Assembly (NCBI GenBank): GCA_902796815.1 | Contig: CADBQL010000371.1 | Coordinates: 1-5,736 of the forward strand | Source: an uncultured Coriobacteriaceae bacterium | GTDB taxonomy: Bacteria > Actinomycetota > Coriobacteriia > Coriobacteriales > Eggerthellaceae | Length of the DNA: 5,736 nt | Reading direction: 5' to 3' | Notes under the pieces: model-generated | Seen by the model: the letters and a program-made list of their open reading frames with translations, nothing else | Told to the model about the DNA's origin: nothing | Database searches by the model: none | Program-made: the position numbers and the translations under genes | Shown: piece by piece, positions 1-4,588 of the stretch | How positions within the stretch are numbered: the stretch's first letter is position 1 | Layout: every line of letters starts with the position of its first letter

Positions 1-156
1 AAGAGCGCCCTCGTCTCCAACGAGCGCGTGTCGGTTCCGGCTTGGCTGGAAGTCGACATCGAGAAGCTGCAGGGCTCGGTGCTCTCGCTTCCCACTCGCG
101 ATCAGATTGACCTCGACATTAACGAGCAGCTGATCGTCGAACTCTACTCGAAGTAA
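1..156 (+). CDS. rpsD: 30S ribosomal protein S4, C-terminal fragment (5' end outside window)
   Basis: Frame 1 is open from the first base to a TAA at 154-156 and encodes the last 51 residues of ribosomal protein S4. The fragment has the family's C-terminal pattern: VPAWLEVDIEKLQGSVLSLP, then a D-x-D-I segment, and the ending INEQLIVELYSK, which is nearly invariant in S4. S4 binds 16S rRNA early in assembly of the small subunit body; in several bacteria it also represses its own operon at the translational level. The next gene, rpoA, begins 31 bases after the stop, matching the widespread order rpsD-rpoA-rplQ. The RNA-binding S4 domain and the rest of the gene lie upstream and cannot be assessed. 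The identification is firm despite the truncation. Confidence 0.96.
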   Translation, partial: KSALVSNERVSVPAWLEVDIEKLQGSVLSLPTRDQIDLDINEQLIVELYSK

Positions 157-187
157 TCGCGCCCGCAGTTAAGGAGGCTTATAACAC

Positions 188-1138
188 ATGACAGAGTTCA
201 TGAGGCCGACAGTTACAACGGAAGAAGTGAACGATACCGTAGCGCGTTTTATCGTGGAACCGCTCGAGCGTGGATATGGCAACACGCTGGGCAACTCGCT
301 GCGTCGCGTTCTGCTCTCCTCTCTTGACGGTGCTAAGGCGACCGCTATTCAGATCGAGGGCGTGCAGCACGAGTTCACCACGGCCGAGGGCGTGATCGAA
401 GATATCACCGATATCGTTCTCAACGTTAAGGGCTTGGTGTTCCAGGCGCTCAACGGCGATATCGAAGAGGCGGTTGCTCACGTGTCTGCCGAAGGGCCGT
501 GTGTGGTGACCGGCGCAGATCTACAGGTTCCGACCGAGTTTACGCTCATCAACCCTGAGCACGTTATCGCGACGGTTGCCGACGGCGGACAGCTTGAGAT
601 GTCGATTCGCATCGGCGTTGGCCGCGGTTATGTTGACGCAGACCGCAACAAGCGCACCGAAGATCCGATCGGCATTATCCATGTCGACTCGCTCTTCTCG
701 CCGGTGCGTCGTTGCACGCTCAACGTTACGAACACCCGCGTCGGCCAGCGCACCGACTATGACAAGCTGGTGCTCGAGGTCGAGACGGATGGATCGATTA
801 CCCCGACGGATGCCGTGCTGGCCGCCGTAAACATCATCAACCAGTACATGGGCGCATTCATGGCGCTGGCCGAGGTCGAGGGCGAGGAAGAGGTCGAAGT
901 CGTTTCGATTTTCGCGCCCGAAGGTCAGGAGACCAATGCCGAGCTCGACAAGCAGATCGAGGATTTGGACTTGTCGGTGCGTTCGTACAACTGCCTGAAG
1001 CGTGCGGGTATTCACTCGGTGCGTCAGCTGGTCGAGTTCTCCGAGAACGACCTGCTTAACATCAGGAACTTCGGTGCCAAGTCCATCGAGGAAGTCAAGG
1101 ACAAGCTCATTTCGATGGGCTTGAACCTCAAGCTGTAA
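188..1138 (+). CDS. rpoA: DNA-directed RNA polymerase subunit alpha
   Basis: This 316-residue protein is the alpha subunit, whose dimer nucleates assembly of RNA polymerase and contacts promoter DNA and activators. Residues 1 to about 228 are the N-terminal assembly domain, with the hallmark ERGYGNTLGNSLRRVLLSS at 27-45 and a conserved EGVxEDxTDIVLNVKGL stretch at 67-83. An acidic linker (EVEGEEEVEVV, 229-239) leads to the C-terminal domain at about 252-312. There the DNA-contacting residues known from E. coli fall at identical numbers: R265, N268, G296, K298 and S299. The length is normal (usually 310-340). The ATG at 188 is preceded by AAGGAGG (171-177) with a 10-base spacer; a second ATG four codons later is less well placed. 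The gene sits 31 bases after rpsD and is presumably co-transcribed with it and rplQ. Nothing appears broken. Confidence 0.98.
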   Translation: MTEFMRPTVTTEEVNDTVARFIVEPLERGYGNTLGNSLRRVLLSSLDGAKATAIQIEGVQHEFTTAEGVIEDITDIVLNVKGLVFQALNGDIEEAVAHVSAEGPCVVTGADLQVPTEFTLINPEHVIATVADGGQLEMSIRIGVGRGYVDADRNKRTEDPIGIIHVDSLFSPVRRCTLNVTNTRVGQRTDYDKLVLEVETDGSITPTDAVLAAVNIINQYMGAFMALAEVEGEEEVEVVSIFAPEGQETNAELDKQIEDLDLSVRSYNCLKRAGIHSVRQLVEFSENDLLNIRNFGAKSIEEVKDKLISMGLNLKL

Positions 1139-1146
1139 TTAGTGAC

Positions 1147-1268
1147 GGTTTCCTGTGGCGATGTGCAAAGGCTTCAAAAACCCGTTGCGCCTCGCACACG
1201 GTGCAGCAAGGCCGCAAAGCTTCGGCTTCGCGCAAACCTTTCGCCCTTGCGCGCTCGCCACAGAAACC
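1147..1268 (+). repeat. long imperfect inverted repeat/hairpin in the rpoA-rplQ spacer
   Basis: The outer arms are GGTTTCCTGTGGCGA (1147-1161) and TCGCCACAGAAACC (1255-1268). They pair over 14 bp with one bulged C. Pairing continues inward: GTGCAAAGGC (1163-1172) against GCCCTTGCGC (1243-1252), nine of ten pairs including a G-U. Inside lies a smaller hairpin at 1213-1232, closed by a C(TTCG)G tetraloop with one mismatch. No T-run follows, so it does not look like a terminator, and no ORF or clear promoter is inside. Possible roles are an mRNA processing or stability element, a regulatory leader for rplQ, or a small palindromic repeat that inserted between two operon genes. The sequence does not decide between them. 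Confidence 0.7.
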
Positions 1269-1294
1269 CTAGCTACGTATAGGAGTCAGAAACT

Positions 1295-1858
1295 ATGAGA
1301 CACAATTACAAGGGTCGCAAGCTCGGCACCGACTTCTCGCACACCAAGGCGATGAAGCGCTCGCTGGTTGCTGCGCTGCTGTACAACGACCGCATCAAGA
1401 CGATCGAGTCTCGCGCGAAGGAGATTCGTCCTGACGTCGACCGTATTATCACCTGGGCAAAGAAGGGCGACCTGCATTCGCGTCGTCTGGCCATCGCCAA
1501 GTTGGGCGGCGACAAAGAGCTCGTCCGCGAGGTGTTCGAAAAAGTCGAGCAGGGCCTGTTTGCCGACCGCAACGGTGGCTACACTCGCATCATGAAGCTC
1601 GGGCCCCGCAAGGGCGACGGCGCTCCCATGGTCATCATGGAGCTGTGCACTGAGCCGGTGAAGAAGAAGGCCAAGAAGGTTGCCGAGCCCAAGAAGGCTG
1701 AGCCGGTTGCTGCAAAAGCCGAAGAGCCCGAGGTCATCGACGTTGAGCCCGAGGCTGTCGAGGTTGTCGAAGAGGCCGAGGCTGTCGCCGAGGTCAAGGC
1801 TGAAGAAATCGCCGAGGCTGTTGACGAGGCTGTGGAAGAGGCTGAAAAGGCCGAATAA
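1295..1858 (+). CDS. rplQ: 50S ribosomal protein L17 with acidic/alanine-rich C-terminal extension
   Basis: This 187-residue protein has a canonical L17 core at about 1-118, a large-subunit protein at the exit-tunnel side of the ribosome. Family marks are MRHNYKGRKLGTDFSHTKAM at the N-terminus, RIKTIESRAKEIRP (33-46), ITWAKKGD (52-59) and RNGGYTRIMKLGPRKGDGAPM (92-112). Bacterial L17 is often only 115-130 residues; here residues 119-187 form a tail with a lysine-rich part (PVKKKAKKV, 121-129) followed by an Ala/Glu/Val-rich acidic part. Tails of this kind are common in actinobacterial L17 and are probably disordered or helical. The ATG at 1295 has AGGAG at 1281-1285 with a 9-base spacer. The gene follows rpoA after an unusually long structured spacer and is closed by a strong terminator, so it is the last gene of its operon. 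Confidence 0.97.
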   Translation: MRHNYKGRKLGTDFSHTKAMKRSLVAALLYNDRIKTIESRAKEIRPDVDRIITWAKKGDLHSRRLAIAKLGGDKELVREVFEKVEQGLFADRNGGYTRIMKLGPRKGDGAPMVIMELCTEPVKKKAKKVAEPKKAEPVAAKAEEPEVIDVEPEAVEVVEEAEAVAEVKAEEIAEAVDEAVEEAEKAE

Positions 1859-1887
1859 CCAAGCGCTCGCAATTCGCGCATGCATGC

Positions 1888-1913
1888 AAGGCCGCCTTCG
1901 GGCGGCCTTTTTT
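1888..1913 (+). terminator. Rho-independent terminator of the rpsD-rpoA-rplQ operon
   Basis: AAGGCCGCC (1888-1896) pairs perfectly with GGCGGCCTT (1901-1909) around a TTCG loop. This gives a 9-bp GC-rich stem with a C(UUCG)G tetraloop, and six T residues run from 1908 to 1913. It lies 29 bases after the rplQ stop codon. Together this is a textbook intrinsic terminator and separates the ribosomal operon from the protease gene downstream. Confidence 0.95.
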
Positions 1914-1950
1914 CATCCTGCTCGTGCGTCCATGTGTGCCATGTGCGCGT

Positions 1951-1982
1951 TTGCGATTCGCTCACCCATTGTGCTGTATAGT
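1951..1982 (+). promoter_or_regulatory. weak candidate promoter for the M6 protease gene
   Basis: TTGCGA (1951-1956) and TATAGT (1977-1982) resemble -35 and -10 hexamers, but the spacing is 20 bases, longer than the usual 16-18. TGTATA at 1975-1980 would give 18 bases with a poorer -10. If TATAGT is used, transcription would begin around 1989-1991. That falls at the in-frame ATG at 1991 and inside the longest form of the coding region. A promoter is expected here because a strong terminator lies just upstream. Confidence 0.35.
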
Positions 1983-1984
1983 TA

Positions 1985-4438
1985 ATGGCGATGAAAAAGT
2001 TGCCACATACCATGGGATGCCCTTCGATTGCTGCCCTGTCGTACATGCGCGTAATCGCATGCATGTTGTTGTTTGCCATCTGTGCAGCCACGCTATTGCC
2101 GCATACGCAAATGAGGGCGCTGGCGGCCGAAACCGAAACACGGCCCTTACTCGTGATCGTCGCGGGCTTTGACGGTGGCGATACGGGCAAAGCGTATCCC
2201 TACGATGATGGGTTCGACTGGAGTGCAGCGGCGTTTGGGCGCGATGAGTCCTTGAGCACGTATTACGAAGACATGTCGGGCGGTGCGTTTACGTTTGAAC
2301 CAGCAGCCGAAACGTGTGCGTACGATGGGGCAAGCGTTACGAATACCGCAGACCAAGCCAACGACGGTGTCGTCCACGTCACATTGCACCGTCCGTTCGA
2401 CGCATGGGGAACCATAAATAAGGACGAGGACGTTGCTCAGGGCTTTGCGCATGCGGTGTTCGAAGCATTTGAAGCAGCAGGCGCTTACGTGGATTACAGC
2501 GTCTACGACGCCAATGGGGATTGGATTATCGACCCTGATGAACTTGTAGTTGCAATGCTGGTCCCGGGCTACGACTCTTCGTCGTTGAGCGACCCTGCAC
2601 GAACGGACATTCCGCTTTTGTGGCCACATTCGGGGACGATATCGTCTGAGGGCCCGATTGCTTCAGGCAAGAAGATCATGCATCTCAGGTCTTATATTGC
2701 GCTACCGGAATACTCGTGGAACGAGTCACAGGGGTCAGACGCAATCAGCCAGGAGCCGCTCGGCACGCTGTATCACGAACTCGGACATTACCTGGGACTT
2801 CCCGATTTGTATGCCCTGAACTCCGACGCGGCTGACCAGCCATGGGGCGCCTACAAAGTCGGGCCGCTGAGCCTTATGGATTCAGGCGGTTGGTTGCAAT
2901 CCCTTGACGAACAGGGATTATGGCATTTTGAGCCGAGCTCGCTCGATGCATGGAGTCGATACGTGCTCGGTTGGAGCATGCCATACGTCGTGTCTGAGTC
3001 GAATGATTACGTCGTGTCAAGCCAGTGGTCGGAGCGGGGTTACGAATCTTTGCTCATTCCGACATCCGATCCCGATCAATATTTTCTCATTGAGAATCGC
3101 CAGCCAGAAGGTCACGACGCTGGTTATGCAGCAGCATTCGAGGCGGGTGGTTCTCGAGGTGGGCTTTTGATCTGGCATATTGACAAGAGCATTTACCGTG
3201 CGTTTGGAGATCAGAACACGATCAACGATACTAATCACGTGCCAGGCGTAATGCCATTATTCTTCGAAGTGTCAAACGATGATGGAAACTACACGTTAAG
3301 CTGGGCGAACACAACGCCAAACCAACTCGAGCCGTTCTTTGACGCAAGCGGTCTTTTTGCTTTGGTTGGTACGGACACACTAGAGTTGCCTTTGTATTCG
3401 GGAGACAACGGGACGCCATCTGAGCGGTTGGGCTCTGGAATAACGATACGGGTGCTCGGTGACTCGGCGCGTGACATATTCGTTCATGTGGAGCTTCCGG
3501 ACACGCAATGCGCCGTAAGTGAGCAAACGTACGATCTCCCCGACGAGAGCGATTCCTTGCATGCAACGAACGCCCCTCTTGGTGCCCTTGCCTGCACGGC
3601 GTTGATTCGCGAAACGGGCGCCAACGTCGCGCTTCTCGACCTAACCAACCTCAAAGCTGGTTTGCCATCGGGGGCGATATCGTTTGTGGCTGCCTACGAG
3701 GCATTGTCCCGAGATACGCCAATCGTTACGTACGAGGCAACGGGCCAGCAGATCGTCGATGTCCTCGAGGAGTCGCTCGAGAAAGTATGGAAGGCGCGCC
3801 AAGGCGAAAACCATGATGCGGACGGCGAAAGCCAGGGCCAGGCTGGCGATGGCGCTCGGGACTCGGCCGGCAGTAAGCAGGCTGCATCGTCAACGGTGCT
3901 CAACGACGCACTGTGCGTTGGCGGTATCGCGTGTACAATCGACTGGAATGCCGAGCCGCATAAGCGTGTTAAAAAAATGCATGTCAACGGCGAAAAAATT
4001 GATTTGGGGGCAACGTATCGCGTCGCTTCGACCGAAGAAACCGCGGCGCATTTTGAACTTGGAAGCGCCTGGTCTCGAGAAACGAGCGTCCTCTTTGGAT
4101 CGCCTGCCGATGCACTACGCTCGTATCTTCAAAGCGAGTCATGGGAAATCCTCGTGCGAGACGCCTGTGAGTCGATCCGCTATATCGAGCCTGTCGAGCC
4201 TCCGGACGATGATCAGCAGGCGCCGGGCCTTCAGCCTGGATCGACCGAAGGTGCTCAAAGCCACGTTCAGGATTCGGGAGACGAGCAGACGCTGCCCTTC
4301 GGGCTCGATCCAAAGCAGGGGATAATCGTGTCCTTGCTCATGTTCTTGTATTCGCTTTCGCCCTATGCGCTCATCGCCGTGCCGTTGGTGTTCGTACTCG
4401 CAGGGTTCGTTTTCACGCTGCTGCGCCGTTCGAAGTGA
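1985..4438 (+). CDS. exported M6-family zinc metalloprotease fused to a degenerate 5'-nucleotidase C-terminal-like domain, membrane-anchored
   Basis: The 817-residue product starts with a signal peptide: hydrophobic core at about 23-38, probable cleavage after ALA near 45-47. Residues about 50-504 are an M6 (immune inhibitor A-like) metalloprotease. Zinc motif HELGHYLGLPD (264-274) supplies H264, E265, H268 and D274 as likely third ligand; Met-turn SLMDSGGW is at 296-303. YFLIENRQ (366-373) and GGLLIWHID (392-400) are further family motifs. An EF-hand-like loop, DANGDWIIDPDE, lies at 175-186. Residues about 530-735 resemble the 5'-nucleotidase C-terminal domain (LPSGAISF, TGQQIVDVLEESL, VNGEKIDLGATYRVAS). 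The catalytic phosphoesterase domain is absent, the ligand-binding signature is altered, and a low-complexity insert interrupts it (604-637). A polar linker precedes a hydrophobic segment (779-813) ending in RRSK, suggesting a membrane anchor with a cytoplasmic tail. No Shine-Dalgarno is visible at any candidate start (1985, 1991, 2012, 2045); 2045 (M21) gives the most typical signal peptide. The substrate is unknown. Confidence 0.9.
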   Translation: MAMKKLPHTMGCPSIAALSYMRVIACMLLFAICAATLLPHTQMRALAAETETRPLLVIVAGFDGGDTGKAYPYDDGFDWSAAAFGRDESLSTYYEDMSGGAFTFEPAAETCAYDGASVTNTADQANDGVVHVTLHRPFDAWGTINKDEDVAQGFAHAVFEAFEAAGAYVDYSVYDANGDWIIDPDELVVAMLVPGYDSSSLSDPARTDIPLLWPHSGTISSEGPIASGKKIMHLRSYIALPEYSWNESQGSDAISQEPLGTLYHELGHYLGLPDLYALNSDAADQPWGAYKVGPLSLMDSGGWLQSLDEQGLWHFEPSSLDAWSRYVLGWSMPYVVSESNDYVVSSQWSERGYESLLIPTSDPDQYFLIENRQPEGHDAGYAAAFEAGGSRGGLLIWHIDKSIYRAFGDQNTINDTNHVPGVMPLFFEVSNDDGNYTLSWANTTPNQLEPFFDASGLFALVGTDTLELPLYSGDNGTPSERLGSGITIRVLGDSARDIFVHVELPDTQCAVSEQTYDLPDESDSLHATNAPLGALACTALIRETGANVALLDLTNLKAGLPSGAISFVAAYEALSRDTPIVTYEATGQQIVDVLEESLEKVWKARQGENHDADGESQGQAGDGARDSAGSKQAASSTVLNDALCVGGIACTIDWNAEPHKRVKKMHVNGEKIDLGATYRVASTEETAAHFELGSAWSRETSVLFGSPADALRSYLQSESWEILVRDACESIRYIEPVEPPDDDQQAPGLQPGSTEGAQSHVQDSGDEQTLPFGLDPKQGIIVSLLMFLYSLSPYALIAVPLVFVLAGFVFTLLRRSK
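2774..2806 (+). other. zinc-binding active site HExxHxxGxxD of the M6 protease
   Basis: Codons for residues 264-274 read HELGHYLGLPD. H264 and H268 are the expected zinc ligands and E265 the general base. D274 sits where the metzincin-like pattern HExxHxxGxx(H/D) places its third ligand. A Met-turn (M298) follows 24 residues later. All the residues expected for catalysis are intact, so the enzyme is probably active. Confidence 0.88.
3572..4189 (+). other. 5'-nucleotidase C-terminal-like domain within the protease (residues ~530-735)
   Basis: The segment follows the order of conserved blocks in the 5'-nucleotidase (UshA-type) C-terminal domain. These are LGALACTALIRETGANVALL (532-551), KAGLPSGAISF (557-567), a YEAL turn, a TGQQIVDVLEESL helix (586-598), VGGIACTIDW (645-654), VKKMHVNGEKIDLGATYRVAS (662-682) and a closing helix near 707-717. 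In typical members this domain binds the nucleotide while the N-terminal metallophosphoesterase cleaves it. That N-terminal half is missing here. The usual N-x-G-G-I-R block is replaced by D-L-T-N-L-K, and the late F-x-x-x-GGDG(Y/F) block by a sequence ending HFELGSAW. Nucleotide binding is therefore doubtful. The assignment rests on pattern recognition without a profile search. Confidence 0.7.
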
Positions 4439-4443
4439 GTTAC

Positions 4444-4476
4444 GCCCAGGCCGGGAGGACGCCTCCCGACCTGGGC
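4444..4476 (+). terminator. strong GC-rich hairpin after the protease gene; terminator without U-run (candidate)
   Basis: GCCCAGGCCGGGAGG (4444-4458) pairs with CCTCCCGACCTGGGC (4462-4476) around a 3-base ACG loop: 14 bp and one C-A mismatch. It begins 5 bases after the protease stop codon, where a terminator is expected. No T-run follows on the plus strand, nor on the minus strand. It may be a U-less terminator, a 3'-end stabilising structure, or one arm of a Rho-dependent end. Confidence 0.5.
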
Positions 4477-4530
4477 TGGGGGCGGCAGGATTGGGCGCGA
4501 CTTGCCGTTGCCACGTTTCCCGCTAACGCA

Positions 4531-4543
4531 GCTTGGGACAAGC
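4531..4543. promoter_or_regulatory. small dyad GCTTG-GGA-CAAGC just upstream of the -10
   Basis: GCTTG (4531-4535) and CAAGC (4539-4543) form a perfect 5-bp inverted repeat with a 3-base centre. It ends 3 bases before the TATAAT box, within the -35/-10 spacer. The position suits a regulator binding site, but so short a dyad can occur by chance. Confidence 0.3.
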
Positions 4544-4546
4544 AGG

Positions 4547-4552
4547 TATAAT
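4547..4552 (+). promoter_or_regulatory. -10 promoter element TATAAT for the ChW/ricin-like protein gene
   Basis: A perfect consensus -10 hexamer lies 36 bases upstream of the start codon. It predicts transcription from about 4558-4560 and a leader of roughly 30 bases. No good -35 hexamer is present: the expected position, 4524-4529, reads TAACGC, and there is no TGn extension. Activity may therefore depend on an activator or be modest. A promoter here is consistent with the hairpin ending the preceding gene. Confidence 0.6.
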
Positions 4553-4554
4553 GG

Positions 4555-4577
4555 CTCAAACGTTCGCTTGGTTTGAG
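4555..4577. promoter_or_regulatory. perfect 7-bp inverted repeat across the predicted transcription start, overlapping the ribosome binding site
   Basis: CTCAAAC (4555-4561) and GTTTGAG (4571-4577) are exact inverted repeats separated by 9 bases. The left arm sits on the transcription start predicted from the TATAAT box. The right arm overlaps the first three bases of the Shine-Dalgarno sequence. As DNA it could be an operator. As RNA it could partly hide the ribosome binding site, but only if transcription starts further upstream. Confidence 0.45.
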
Positions 4578-4582
4578 GTGAT
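4575..4582 (+). promoter_or_regulatory. strong Shine-Dalgarno GAGGTGAT fixing the start at 4589
   Basis: GAGGTGAT is complementary over all eight bases to the conserved 3' end of 16S rRNA (AUCACCUC). It lies 6 bases before the ATG at 4589. A second ATG at 4581 overlaps it, but that frame ends after three codons. The start at 4589 is therefore well supported, and it opens a clear signal peptide. Confidence 0.85.
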
Positions 4583-4588
4583 GGCAGA

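Noticed and set aside
1140..1276. Possible target-site duplication (TAGTGAC/TAGCTAC) flanking the rpoA-rplQ hairpin
   Set aside because: Only five of seven bases agree and the copies are not placed symmetrically at the arms, so insertion cannot be claimed from it.
1272..1286. TATAGG just upstream of rplQ as a -10 promoter element
   Set aside because: It overlaps the ribosome binding site, has no matching -35, and would start transcription too close to the ATG. Co-transcription with rpoA explains rplQ better.
1877..2065. Ten-base sequence CGCATGCATG present at 1877-1886 and again at 2056-2065
   Set aside because: It is short and built on the palindrome GCATGC. One copy lies in a spacer and the other in the signal peptide codons, with no flanking similarity, so it is probably chance.
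1579..2190. 203-codon open frame on the minus strand across the rplQ tail, terminator and protease start
   Set aside because: It is antisense to rplQ, crosses a perfect terminator, and its Ser/Thr/Ala-rich product mirrors the repetitive Ala/Glu codons on the other strand. No domain is recognisable.
3684..4325. 213-codon plus-strand open frame in another phase inside the protease gene
   Set aside because: Its product is rich in Arg and Ser with no recognisable motif, as expected of an out-of-phase reading of a GC-rich gene. The in-frame product has clear domain motifs across the same bases.
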